Positions 13,900 to 25,999 are shown, numbered from the stretch's first letter. The stretch is DNA of 64,000 nucleotides from Homalodisca vitripennis (GCF_021130785.1 NW_025776793.1:23024-87023), one strand, 5' to 3'. The notes: generated from the letters alone by a model not told the origin. Translations and numbers: made by a program.

Positions 13900-16290
13900 C
13901 TCATATTTGAAGGAACTACCATTTTTCTACCTATTTAAATATTTTCATATCATATTTGGGCTTGTTAATCTCTTTCAACTTCAATAAACTCACAGTACTT
14001 TGCAAGTTAGTCCAAATATTACATTACATGTCTTTGAGTGATTAGCGTAATTGAGGTTATTTTGACCAAATGGGGCGAAATATTAATACTAAAACTTTTA
14101 TTTACTGGTTCCGAATTTCTGCATACTGCAGTAACAAAAATTTTGATCGCAAGGTCAGCCAATAATTGCTATTCAATGAAAAAATTTGATTTATAGTTGT
14201 TGTATTGAGTGAATTTATTTTTGAAGCAAATCTCTATAATATAATTGAAGAGATCCTTCCAATTATTACAAAGTTTCATCTCTGTAATAAGAAGATTTTC
14301 ACTTAATAATTCTCTTTTAATATCATTCAAATACTGCATTGTATGCTTCATTCAAAATAAAAACTTGTTTTTAACATACCACACTCAAAAATGTATAAAT
14401 CTGTGTTTTGGATTGTTTCAAAGTACTATATATTTATGTGTAGGAAAAGATTTTAAATGGTATAGAAAATCTGACATATGTCTTACACTACAATTACTTT
14501 AAATATATCATATAAGTATACACATAAAAAAGGAGGTTAGAGAATATAAGGTGTTCCAATAACTTACCATATTTTCTTTAAAAATCTCTACAAATATATT
14601 TGTAAAAGGATGTGCATTAACATGATAATTTTGAAAACGTTAAAATAAACTTTGACATTGGTTTCGAATATTAAAGGGACAAAAATATTCCTATGTTCTC
14701 AAAACCTAATGAATAATTATTGAGTGTTTTCAAAACAATATAGTACTCTTGAGGTTTACACTTATTTTGTTTTCTTAAGTGTCTATATACCTGCTTGGTC
14801 ATATTGGTCTTAACAAGTAAAATGTTAAAACAGCGTGATTGTGAGAATATTATACTAATTATATCAACTTCTTCATAAATGTCACATTTACCAAAAATTT
14901 TTAAAATATTGTTTTTGTAGAGAACATATGACTTCTCTATTAATACTGGCATATACCCGTAGATAAAAAATATCAAACGAGAATGTGATAAAGATATGTT
15001 TTTTGGATGATCTTTAAATACTAATAAGTATACCATTTATTTATAATACCAAATCGAACATATATTAACCTCACCTTTACTCGTAATTCGTTTATAACAA
15101 TACACTACTACTTGTAGGCATAAATCAAATTTTAAAATGTTTTTGTCCTACAAACTCAAGTTTAAAGAAAATTTAATGGTAAAAAGTAATTGTTTTCTTT
15201 AACTTGCAATTGAAGGATATCGCTTTACTTAAATTACTAAACTTATGAACACCACAAATGTTGTTTCATCTATCTCATGTTCTTGTTTGTTTTATTTAGG
15301 TGTTTACTCTTTGTCGATTGATCATGGACATCCAATTATCTATACGTATACTGATCTATTTATATTATTAGCTTCGATTTTAAATAACTTTTGAACAAAA
15401 CAACGTTAACATATTTAACTAAAGAATTATATTTGTTCTAGGTGACATAATTAGATATTTTCCAAACAAAACACATTAAATTATCTTCGAGAGGGCACAT
15501 TATTCTGTTAAGTTTTGTGTATTATAGATGATATATATGTTTTAAAATAAATAAGATTTTATTAGCTTAGTATTAGATTTATTTACAATAATCTTAACAA
15601 TGTTAATAAATATTTCCAACACCAGCGCAAATAATATATTGTTAAAGCTCGTGAACATATATCTGAATCTATTTTTTTGTTTTCTGCATAACCTCTTAAA
15701 CAATTCCAAACTTCTACAAACTTAGTTGTTAACAGAGACCATGGTATGCATAATACAAATGCTTTCTTGGTATGCGTATGCTTGGCTTAGGCTGCGAAAG
15801 GCAATAAATAGAATCTGTCAGCAATATAGTCTGTAGCCTGAGGCTGTTATTGGTCGATAGTTTAATTAACGTGACAATACCATTAATCTACACTACGCCC
15901 TACTTGCCCACACTAAACTATAGTGTATCTCAGAACACGATAAAAAATATAAAATAAAATCAAGTTTTAAATTATGATAAGCATTATCGATAGTTTAGTG
16001 ATAATTTTAAACGTATAGTCATAAGACATACATGCGAGATCATGCGTAACATGTTTATGTGAGATTGCATTCCAAATTTCAATTAAATAGCTCATTTCAT
16101 ACGATCAGACAAGCAAATGGACAGGCTTCATACAAAAATGCATTTTTTCATCTTTAGCAGACAAAAGACATTGCACCAGTGTACTATAAAAGGGTATAGT
16201 GACGGTTACCCTAATCCCGTGGAAACATATAAACAACATAAAACTGATAATTTTTATGCATACAGTGATTCGTGCAACATTAAACATATG
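13900..16290. other. AT-rich, no gene recognised
   Basis: Open frames of up to 121 codons (for example minus 14671-15036) consist of AT-rich codons with no domain. A moderately GC-richer patch lies at 15780-15910 without recognisable content. Confidence 0.45.
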
Positions 16291-16296
16291 CAGATT

Positions 16297-16309
16297 ATAT
16301 ATATATATA

Positions 16310-16352
<43 letters not shown>
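16297..16352. repeat. (TA)n microsatellite, interrupted
   Basis: Two TA blocks separated by aatatt. No gene association is visible. Confidence 0.95.
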
Positions 16353-16354
<2 letters not shown>

Positions 16355-16489
16355 TTCGAACACTTACTTTGATCACAGGTACTTAAAAATTGGTGTTGAC
16401 TTGTAATAATTAATAATTTACATTGTTCAATTGTTTTAAAATTCAAATAGCTATAACTACTGAATGAATCTACCTTTTTAAGTCCGGTT

Positions 16490-16605
16490 TGCGGCATTGT
16501 ACTTTGCTAAGTAAGACCTTTAATTTGATACCAAACTCGACCTATGCTGCTATTTAAGGATTTTGACTGACTCTTGTGGACCGTCCCCCAAAGGGATCAT
16601 CTGGT
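16490..16605 (+). repeat. Diverged relative of the 33-kb foldback element arm
   Basis: Aligned by eye, this stretch follows the right arm of the foldback element (about 33390-33495). Shared landmarks in order are gcgg..ttgtact/gcgg..ggtact, aagtaag/aagtgag, ctttaatttgatacc/ctttcaaatgaggtatc, actcgacc.atgct, and tgtggaccgtccccc/tgtgggccgtccccc. I estimate about two-thirds identity. No partner arm or terminal tacaaggtgtttga motif is visible nearby, so this is a truncated, older copy. Confidence 0.6.
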
Positions 16606-16639
16606 CGGTAATTGGGAAGATATGTGCGTTACTATCACC

Positions 16640-19600
16640 AGTAAGCACGTGTGAACTTTGGTATTTTTTTATATTGTGGTTTAAAAATTAAAAAAGAGTT
16701 TCCGAACGTTGCTGTAAGCTTAACAATGTATCATTCAACGTTTAATTCCATATTGTTATATTGAAAACGTATTTGTGATTAATATTTCTTTGTGTATATC
16801 TGCCTGTAGTACATATTAAAAATTTTTCGCTATATATTAATGTAAAATCTTACTATAAAAGTTCAAAATATAATCTACAATCAACTTCATAAATGCATTA
16901 AGTACTAATTGATCATCTTTAAATTAATTAATCTGATATCAATTTTTCCACAGCAAATTGCTTAATTCTGGATTGATACATTCCAGTTTAACGTAAAATT
17001 ATGATATCAAAAACCGACATTTCACTTATAACCGAGCAACCCTAAGATATCCAGGATCGACTCATCGATAACTGAAAATGTATAGGGATGGATTCGTGGA
17101 TTGATATGACTAGTGTACTGTGAAGGATGGCTTTTGGTATGGGTGGAGCTCCCTTAGCTATTTTTAGCTTGTTCATTGGTAAAAAATACTTAGCGGTTTG
17201 TAGTTGCCAGGTTTTCTTCCTTTCTTCCCAGATAGCGTAACTGAGATGCAACCTGTTGAGACACAACCACAAGTCATTTTATTACTGGGAAATGAGAGAT
17301 TCCTCAGCTTCTAATCATAAGTCATAAAGAAAATAATTATATTTGTAGATTCCGAGTTTGTACCACCCACAAAAAAATTATTGTGTTTTTATTCATATCT
17401 GACTGTTTACGGTTTCAGTCAAGTGATATCAATAGTTTTATTTCACGGTTGCTGGATTTTGCCACAATGGTTGATGTTTTGCATGATGCAAATAAAAATT
17501 AAGTGACTTTCTGAGCATTAAAAAAATGCATTATACGTACAGTTACAGTGATTAGTTTGCACGTCTAACCTTAAAAAGAGTAAGTATCTTGACTCAAAAT
17601 GGATTGGGATTCTCTTTGAAGTATATGTATTGCCTCTAGCTGTCCCTCAATTGTATCGTTTATAAACTCTTAGAACTGAAGTCTTTTGCAGAAGAAGTAA
17701 TTTTTAATGTCTTTACTAAAATTAATAGTGTCAAAAAAATAAAATTTTATTATTACAGTTACTTGAGATACAAGTATTAATATCTAATATGCTAAAATCT
17801 GTTAAAAGGTGCCCTTTTTGTATCGCAATGTATGTATTATGTTTTATTTTAGTTGCCTTCATGTTACCTCTCAAACAAAATTAAACTATTTACTAATGCT
17901 AAAAAAACCCATGAAATAACAGGTATCATCATCGAACTCATTATTTTTTTATATGGATATGACAGTTTATACATAAACAAACGAATGTTCGTTTTGAAAA
18001 TATCGTGCGAACACCAGATATAGAAAAAACAGAAATTATATTTTTCCAGCTTATCAAGTGAAAGGTTGCGCTAGGGCTCAGCTAATGAATCCCAATTGTA
18101 ATGTTCTGAAAATAATACACACTTAAATGTTATATAAGTTTTAGCTGTGCAGTGGACCACATATCCTCTATAACAGTCCTGTTACACTTTATACTCATAA
18201 ACGTAATCTTGATATATGTTGCTAATATCTAAATCTACATCACAGTACACATTTTGCTTTATATTTATTGACTTGCATTTCAGTTGTTGTATCTGTATTT
18301 ATGGTTAAAATTCGTTTATTGCCGTTAGAAATTGAATTCAATTAAGGAAAAATCCATGCCTGCTTCCAGCCACTATGTCGATTGCTTACTTCGCTACCCA
18401 CCTAATTTTCGTATTGTAAAATATAAATAAATAATGCTTTGTTAAAATTTGTATAGTGCTTTATATGCCTGTGGTTAGAAGTACGATATACATGCCATTA
18501 CTCTATGTACGCCATAATAACTGTTGCTTATTAACAAGGCACTAAAAAAACTTCTGATGTAGTTATAACTGACAAATTACAGTCAAAAACTCCAACAATA
18601 TTCTATACAGAAATTAGTTTTACTAATCATTTGAGTAATTTTGTTCCTAAACCCTTTATTTTTTCTACAACTAGACATATATGGTGAGTGTATATATGAA
18701 TATATGGCTGTATTATAGAGATAGTGTAATCTAGCTAAAAGACATTACCACATTATTTCTTCCTTTAATAAGCGTTTTGCAAACACTCGTAAAGGGAATG
18801 GATTATATTTGTATTCAAACGTGTTGTGAATTGGAGCGCGACAAACAAGATACAGAGACAAGAATGTGATTCGTGGACTCAGGGAGTATTAGGTCTTGTC
18901 TATTCACAGATTACGATGTTTAGAAGGTGAAAAAAAACGAGTCTAATAGGTAACAATGGTACTAATTTATTTAAAAATAACAAAAACTACTCAATCTATT
19001 TAGTTTAGTGCTATGTTTAGTTAAAATCCCTTCTCGTAAGGCTCTCACACTAATATAGTCGTCAGACTAGGAGCAAAGGCTATTGTTGCTTTCTCCTTTG
19101 TTGTATTCTCTGTGGCATGTGGTTAGCTGTAATGCTAAGTATATAACCTACTTTATCCCAATAAGGCTCATTTTTTTAATTTAGTACGAAAGAGTCTGTA
19201 TCCACAGTTACAGTGTATTAAAAAAATATATGTTTAATGGTTAAGGCCTCCTCCTGTCGAAATTCAATTATATGAAGGGGGGATGGAAGACAACTATTAT
19301 ATAACTCTCATGCTTCCTTAGAAGAAAATGAGGGTCGCTCTGGTATATCCTACGACGCCGTATTTTAGAACGTGGTAAAATCACTGCTCAGTATTCAGAA
19401 GGCTATGCACAATCCAGATGGTCATAAAAACGGGTTACTATTTTTATGGTGACAAACGTTAACTTTTACATATCATATAACAATTACGTTTTTACTGAGC
19501 ATCTTGAATTGCGAATAGGAAGAATTTATTTTATTAAATTAATATCTGGACTACAATACAATACATTACAAGAGAAAAATTTAATTTTAAATTATAATAC

Positions 19601-20400
19601 TTTATTTTACATATACTATTATATTTATTTATTAAATTGGGATTATTGTTCTGTGCTGTATGGCTATGGATTTTAAATTATGTGGAAATATGTAATGAAT
19701 GATAGATAACACTGTACTGGTTATCTAAATATTTCATAACTTTTTCAGAATCATTCATGTAGTTAGCTAGGAACCAAAGAACTTCCTCTATTGTGATGTA
19801 ATGTTTTCATCAAACTTTCAACGACTAAATTGAATATTATTTCCTGGAATATGATTAATATAACACAATATAAATTTTGGCTACATTCTGAATATTTCTT
19901 TATCATAATTAATTACTGTTATTTAAATACAAAAAAACTATAACGGGATACAGTCATATGAAAACAGTATTTATATAATATTTAATCAACCCGTTTGCAT
20001 ACTCTTCCAAATACTAACCTTGTGATTGTACCACGTTCTGAAAGAAGATAATTAAATAAGGATCTACAATCTTCTTCAACCATTGTCTTTGCCCATCCAC
20101 CTGTGTATTCACTCTTAATAGAAAGTTCCTATGGAATTAAACCATGGTATATAGGTTCCCCTTGATCCATGGGAGAGTTGTGTTTTTTTTGGGTCACAAG
20201 TTCAAGGAAGTTTCACGCGAGACGTGTGATGTATCATCCTATCTTGCAATGCTATGGCTTCATAAATACTTCACATCGAATCGATGCTTTAAATAATACA
20301 TAAGGTAAAACAGTATATGCTGCATCAATAAATCATAAAATACTACATCTCACTGTAGGGATGTGTGGAGATGACAGTTGCCAAATCGGCTAGGGCGTTG
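16640..20400. other. AT-rich, no gene recognised
   Basis: Stops are dense on both strands. The frames at 17042-17272 (minus) and 19446-19676 (plus) lack recognisable domains. Nothing supports a gene. Confidence 0.45.
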
Positions 20401-20402
20401 TA

Positions 20403-20431
20403 CAGGGTTGTCCAAAAATATGTTACCACTT
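20403..20431 (+). repeat. Left terminal inverted repeat
   Basis: Begins cagggttgtcc immediately after a TA. The inner part tatgttaccactt mirrors the right end. It is the likely transposase binding site by analogy with other Tc1/mariner elements. Confidence 0.93.
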
Positions 20432-20477
20432 AAATGGTATTATATAATCATTAAGTTTTTGTTGTTGCAGATTAAAT

Positions 20478-21527
20478 ATGGCCACCCGACTTACTTTGGA
20501 AGAGAGAAGAAAGGTAGCAGCTTGGATGGAAGTATTCAGATCTCCCTCAGTTGTAAGAAACAAATTTCAACAATGGTTTCAGAAGGATCCTCCAAGTCGT
20601 TTAACTATCCGTCGAATTCATGAGAAATTTGAGCGCACAGGGGCTGTGACCAATGATTATAAAGGGAACAGTGGACGTCCCAGAAGTATTCGAACGGAAG
20701 ATAACATCATAAATGTTCAAGGCACAATTATTAATAGCCCAAAGAAGTCAAGTACGAGAGTAGCAATGGAAACCGGAATCGCGCGGACTAGTGTTTTAAG
20801 AATTCTTCACTTAGACCTGGGAATGAAGCCGTACCACATTCAAATGGTACAGGCGCTTTCTGATGCTGATAAAATTGCTCGTGTACGAGCTGCAGAAGTG
20901 TTCTTAGAAATGACGAACATAGACCCTAATGTTGTGTTCTTTATGTCGGATGAAGCCACATTTCATGTCAGCGGCAATGTGAATAAGCACAATTGCGTCA
21001 TTTGGGGTACATACAATCCCCATGATCGAAGAGAGCACACACGATCCTCTCCGAAAGTTAACGTATGGTGTGGCATTTCGAAGTTTGGAGTACTTGGTCC
21101 ATATTTCTTTAATGCACAGACTGTAACGGGAGATTCTTACCTAGACATGTTGCAAAATTTTGTTGTAGACAATCTTCCCCTACGTATCCTAACATCTGGT
21201 TACTTTCAGCAAGATGGTGCACAACCGCATTATTCCTTAGCGGTTCGAAATTACCTGGATGATACATTTGGTAGACGCTGGATTGGAAGAGCTGGACCAT
21301 TGGCGTGGCCAGCACGGTCACCAGACCTGACTCCATGTGATTTCTGGCTATGGGGAATGGTGAAAGAACGTGTGTATGCTACAAGACCTATTGACATTAT
21401 TGACCTTAAAGAACGCATAACCACGGTTGTCCGCTCCATACCTAAGGAAATGTGTGAACGAGCTATGGTCAGTATGGTGAAAAGACTTCATAAATGCATT
21501 GAGAACGAAGGAATACAGGTGGAATGA
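20478..21527 (+). CDS. DD41D Tc1/mariner transposase, intact
   Basis: Transposase expected to bind the terminal repeats and cut and paste the element at TA sites in the nucleus. The ATG at 20478 gives 349 residues, normal for mariner-like enzymes. The N-terminal part (about 1-60) is a helix-turn-helix of the type found in many arthropod transposases (LTLEERRKVAAWMEVF, then QQWFQKDPPSRLTIRRIHEKF). A GRPR AT-hook-like linker lies at 66-69, with a second HTH at about 75-120. The catalytic triad is visible: D158 in SDEATFH, D246 in FQQDGAQPH and D288 in SPDLTPCDFWLWG. Forty-one residues separate the last two, hence DD41D (mariner proper is DD34D). VWCGISKFGVLGPYFF lies between the first two. There is no stop or frameshift. 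A pyrimidine tract and cag lie just before the ATG (20460-20470) and could be a 3' splice site, though the ATG works without one. Recent activity is inferred from integrity. Confidence 0.93.
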   Translation: MATRLTLEERRKVAAWMEVFRSPSVVRNKFQQWFQKDPPSRLTIRRIHEKFERTGAVTNDYKGNSGRPRSIRTEDNIINVQGTIINSPKKSSTRVAMETGIARTSVLRILHLDLGMKPYHIQMVQALSDADKIARVRAAEVFLEMTNIDPNVVFFMSDEATFHVSGNVNKHNCVIWGTYNPHDRREHTRSSPKVNVWCGISKFGVLGPYFFNAQTVTGDSYLDMLQNFVVDNLPLRILTSGYFQQDGAQPHYSLAVRNYLDDTFGRRWIGRAGPLAWPARSPDLTPCDFWLWGMVKERVYATRPIDIIDLKERITTVVRSIPKEMCERAMVSMVKRLHKCIENEGIQVE

Positions 21528-21600
21528 GTACATTAACTTCATTTGGACTTGTAAAATAGTGTGTGTTATTATGTTAATAAAATAAAAGTGAAACCCATAT

Positions 21601-21628
21601 AAGTGGTAACATAATTTGGACAACCCTG
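21601..21628 (-). repeat. Right terminal inverted repeat
   Basis: The reverse complement begins cagggttgtccaaa and continues atgttaccactt. The outer end abuts TA at 21629-21630. Confidence 0.93.
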
Positions 21629-23142
21629 TACTTTGAATTTGAGTTATAAATAGCGCATATTCATATCTGTGTACAGATTTAAATTTTGTAGCACTTTTTA
21701 TCAGTACTGTCAAAATTTTACTCCACCGATTTCAAATCCCTGGTTATGTTTGGTAAAATCCTTGCACAGACCAATAGCATAATAGGACGGGCATGATACT
21801 GCTAAAAAGAGGAATCTGTCTCTTCTATTCTAAATTGTCTTTAAGTACAATATATTTATATCTTGTACTGGTATGAGTAAGCGAATACCATATATGCTGT
21901 AGTTATTTTACCTTTAGGGATATATTCCATACACTTTCTGTAAAGACTTAGGACTTTTATGCTAAAACGCTGTGTTTATTTTGTAACATTTTGAAGGTAA
22001 ATATTATTTGAAGTTGACTTCCTCCTCCGTTGATATTGAGTAAGCAATTTTTACAATGCATTATAAAGACACATATGAATAATATTGGAAATTATTTTTC
22101 ATCGTATGTATGAAGTGGTAATGAAGTGGATCTTTTGATTAATACTTTAGTGCTACATTTGAATAATATGTGATTAATGATCTATTTTTTAAATAAATCT
22201 ATCTCACTAATCCCTCAATAAATACATTATATCCAGACATATATGTTAAGATTTTTATAATAATGCAATATACTACTGCATTGTATTACTAAACAGACTC
22301 TCCATTGTTCACGAATCATTGTCTGCAAAACTGTAAAAATGCCTTGTATTTACTAACTAAACTCATAACATCAACATAATACTCAATCACATTTCTGGTC
22401 AATAATAAATAGTACCTTTTACAATAAAACAGGTGTTTATAATGCAACAGCTGTTTATAATGCAACAAAGAGTTCCAATAGAATAGATATCATCACTTTA
22501 TTTGCATATACCTTGCATAGGTATATGGGATTTAATCTAATGAGTAAAATCAAAAGCGAATGAAATATATTCTTTATATTTAGTTATTGTATTTTCGTTA
22601 TTTAACAATCAGGATACAAAATTTAATTTAATATTAATTGCCGCATTATCAATTTACATGTGTTGTGGCCTCTGTGTATGGGCATGTACGTGTGTATCTG
22701 TATATAGTCGCAAGTGTGTAGGTGAGCTCTCACGCCGAGATGTATTACACTCGTGTCAATGTGTTCCCCAGTTGATACAAATCCCATTAATCAAAAGTAT
22801 ATAAAGCACTGGCTGTATGACTTATATGTTCATTGACCATGCAATTGGTGAAAATTAGCCCGCATCAGGAATAATTTTTGTCAAGTAAATAATATTTATT
22901 CTTTTTTTAATATTTGATATTTAAAGTGCTACAAAAAATTATAACACTTCCTAGATGCTAGTAGATAATACATACGAGTATTTAAATACATTTTTCAATT
23001 CCAAGAATTTTAAAGATATATTACGCAAATAAAACATTTCTATATATCATATCAAAACTGTTTTGTTTGAACTACGTAAGTAAAACATTTATAAATATTT
23101 AAAAATTTTGCAACAAACAATATACAACAAATACAGGAAAAC

Positions 23143-24010
23143 TTACCAGTAACCTAAACAATAAATTAACTTATGCTGCACTTTTAGAAAGTGCAGCAAG
23201 TGCGTGACATGACGGGTTCTGTATTCCAATATAGCTTCCCGGTAAAAGAGACTCCCGCTTAAGTATTGTAGTTCTCCGTAATACCCAACCTTGTTGATTA
23301 AAATACGGTTATTTTCCCTACACACAGTTTGCATCGGTAATAGCCAAGCATCATCTCGATAAGAAGAAACTCGGTCAAAGCGTTTCAATTTAAAAACAAA
23401 ACGATTTTCAGAATTTTCAGAAGTTTCTGAATTTTCTCCCTGTTTCTCTGATACCAGAAACAGATACTGATACCATAAACAGGATAAAGACTAAAAAAAT
23501 AAACAAATCTATAACAGTCTTGCTGACTCCAGTAGCAGATTCCTAAACCTAATTAACATGGTTAGAGAACGTAAGGTCTCTAACCATTACCACGCCAACA
23601 GTCTCCACGCTATAACTAACACCAAACACTCACTACCATTTTTGAATAGCGATCCCCTGCCACTTAAGCTCCTATCAGGTCGTGTGGAGGAAGATGAATC
23701 ACATTTCACTTTTCCACATTGGGTTTGAGGACATTGTCATGCGAGCCCTGGCTCAAGATTAGAGGTATTAAGTAGAAACGCCTCTTCATTGTTGCTAGGC
23801 TCATATGACAAGTGCCATTGTGAGTCATCTGCATATAGGTACACTCCAAAATTTTGCACTCATGAAGGAACATTAAGTGTACAAGTTGAAAAGAGTTGGG
23901 CCCAGACTACTTCCCTGAGGTACACCTTACGTTTACACAAAACAGCAGACGCCTCAGCTCCCAGCTTCCTATCTGGCTCCTATAGTCTTGATATAATTTG
24001 ACTCGTAGGT
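23143..24010 (-). pseudogene. LINE reverse transcriptase relic (jockey-like), minus strand
   Basis: Read on the minus strand, the sequence contains GVPQGSSLGPTLFNLYT (RT motif B, plus-strand positions about 23880-23926). After a frame break comes GVYLYADDSQWHLSYEPSNN, with the catalytic YADD at 23824-23835. The middle part is broken by stops. At 23143-23388 an open C-terminal piece reads KRFDRVSSYRDDAWLLPM, then LQYLSGSLFYREAILEYRTR, resembling the usual LINE C-terminus (a basic D-R-V-S-x-Y segment, WLPM, then YL...). Roughly 860 bp of the 3' half survives with multiple lesions. It is far more decayed than the other two LINEs here and belongs to a different lineage by its motif B. It sits inside copy 2 of the segmental repeat. 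Confidence 0.8.
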
Positions 24011-24019
24011 AATATCAAT

Positions 24020-25040
24020 TCAAAAATGAGGTAAATCGGAAAATTCAAACTTTGGATTTCTCAAAATTATTACAAACACGATTCTAATAAAATTTCTTAG
24101 CCATTTACTCTTTTACTGAAGATTCGATAAATATAAATACTAAATAATTACATTAGTAAATAAATTCCAATGTTTAATCTAACATAATTTCTTCATTTAT
24201 TTACAACGAAGACAGTACTATTATTTATTAAATGTAAAATGTTATCCTCTTATAATATTACCAACTTTCCATTATCGTAAAATACTGCGTGAGAACAAAA
24301 GAATTTCTACTGTTTAAATAGACCTAAAAATTTCAGCATTTTACTGCTGCAAAATCTAAATTCATATGTTACGTTTGTAAGGCGATTACATTAAAGCGAT
24401 AAAATTTAATTAACTTTATCTTCAAGGGACTATAATTTATATAAAATATAAACTATATTAAAAAATTACACCACCCTTCCCCACATAGTATTGTGTTTAG
24501 AAGGAAATTGAAGTAGTTATCTAAACCTTAATGTCTTGTTTATTGATCATTAGGACACGAAATTAACATTCAAAAATATGTATAAGAGTTTTCATTTAAC
24601 ATCGAATTTGATGATGGTGGAAATCATTCCATTGGATTATGACGACAGTTCCAAAAACCTTTTTACAATAACGTTATGGGTGAACATAAAAGGTAACCTA
24701 CAGTTAACTCATATGTAATTTTACTCTGCAGCGAGAACATTATGGAATAATTCAAAAATGTTAATAAAATCATGGGAAATGAACACATGTAGCCTAAGAA
24801 TGAGCTACGGACATGTAATTTTTATGCAGTCTCAGCGAATCCTGTTACAGGACACTTTAATTCAGTTATTTATACCTCTCATTCATTATAGTTCCACAAT
24901 ACGATTGTTTTATAGTATAAAATAAGAAATATCGAAAAAAGCGGAGATCTCGAGTTATGTTACTTTGAAAGAATATATTTTTGTTTAATCAAATGAGACA
25001 TATGGTTCCTCAAGCAGAAGAAGCTTTCAATACATTGCCA
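24020..25040. other. AT-rich interior of segmental repeat, no gene
   Basis: Weak similarity to 3.9-4.7 kb (for example atgtaattttta...ca.c.tcagcgaa near 24815 and 4515) is consistent with membership of the repeat. No reading frame of interest. Confidence 0.5.
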
Positions 25041-25764
25041 TACATTTGGCTTACAACGAAACAGTATTGCGAGTCTGAAGTTTAATAAATAAAATGCAAT
25101 TCCTTCACATTTCGAGGGATGAAGTGGGCTGGGGTGGAATTCATGTGTAGGCGAGCTGATTGCTTCCATTGAAACGGGGATGAATGAGATTTTCGAGCTC
25201 ACGTTGGAAGTCGAATGGTATATTTAGAACAAGTAGTTTTATTGAGTTTTTTTTAATATGGTAACTTCATATAGTGATCTTCAACAATTTGTTCCTCCAA
25301 TGTAGACATGACAGATGAATGTTTCCTATTGCATTTATCGCTGACGTACAATAAACTGTAACAAAACAAAAGTTGAAGTTATCTGTAATGTGTAAAAATT
25401 TGTATAACTTAAATTAAATGAATGGAACAATAATTGCAATGTTTACAAATGTCGCTATACCTCAGTTTACCTCACTTAAAAAAATAATAAAGGATTACTA
25501 ATTTTCCTACAGGTACTTATACATACTAATATATTTTATTTTGTGTTTAAAGAAAAACAAATATTGTTCCTTTAGTTTTAAACAATATTATTTAGTGATT
25601 ATCATAAACGTTTATATTCTACTTAAAAAGACCTCAGTATAAATATTTACAATTCATTATCTGTTTAGTGCAATTTGTACGGAATGTCACTTTTTTACTT
25701 TATGGTATATAAAATAAAATTAGAATATAAAATGGACATTTAAAAAACTAGTATTTTATCACAA

Positions 25765-25990
25765 TGGCCCAACGGGTAGAACGATTATCGCAAGATATTG
25801 GTTATTCAAAGCAAAGTCGAGCGTATCTGCTGCTTGGATGAGTGACCGCTGAGCAATTAAGTCCTTGCAAGCAGCCCGCCTGCCGGCCATTGGTGGTGGT
25901 TCGGAAGTCACCTTTAAGCCGTTGAACCCAGATTAAGTGTTAAAGAGGGCTTCTTAGCCCTAACTTCGCCTGGTAAAATAAGACATCTTC
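25765..25990 (+). mobile_element. 5S-rRNA-derived SINE-like element
   Basis: A GC-rich island in AT-rich DNA. Positions 25810-25856 align with the internal promoter half of eukaryotic 5S rRNA. agca-a-gtcgagcg corresponds to AGCAGCGTCGGGCG, and cttggatgagtgaccgc corresponds to the box C region CTTGGATGGGTGACCGC, followed by tgagcaa for CTGGGAA. The 3' body is unrelated to 5S, contains a gtggtggttcgg segment, and has a small hairpin (agggcttcttagccct) near 25948. This layout is that of 5S-headed SINEs (SINE3 type), which use the internal RNA polymerase III promoter and a LINE partner for mobility. No clear target-site duplication was found. The downstream sequence degrades into aaaataagac. Confidence 0.7.
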
Positions 25991-25999
25991 ACTTTACTT

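Larger units (their letters stand above)
20403..21628 (+). mobile_element. Complete Tc1/mariner-superfamily transposon (DD41D)
   Basis: A 1,226-bp DNA transposon with all structural hallmarks. Terminal inverted repeats of 28-29 bp lie at 20403-20431 and 21601-21628. They share cagggttgtccaaa at the tips and tatgttaccactt inside, differing by about one indel and one or two substitutions. A TA dinucleotide flanks each end (20401-20402 and 21629-21630), matching the TA target-site duplication of the superfamily. A single open frame for a 349-aa transposase fills the interior, with 46 bp after the left repeat and 73 bp before the right. A poly(A)-like motif (aataaaataaaag) follows the stop. It lies just upstream of the second segmental-repeat copy. 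Confidence 0.95.
21900..25560 (+). repeat. Diverged segmental repeat, copy 2 (partner at 2.9-5.6 kb)
   Basis: Collinear with 2.9-5.6 kb, sharing the blocks listed for copy 1. The spacing between the 22.88-kb and 25.05-kb blocks is about 2.2 kb, against about 1.1 kb in copy 1. The excess is accounted for by the LINE relic at about 23.1-24.0 kb, so that insertion came after the duplication or is specific to this copy. The outer borders are not sharp by eye. Confidence 0.75.

Noticed and set aside
13805..13987. Tyr-Ile repeat open frame (and similar ones at 16.3, 27.2 and 37.6 kb)
   Set aside because: Translation of (TA)n microsatellites.
23789..24001. 70-codon plus-strand open frame
   Set aside because: Antisense of the RT motif B and YADD region of a minus-strand LINE relic.
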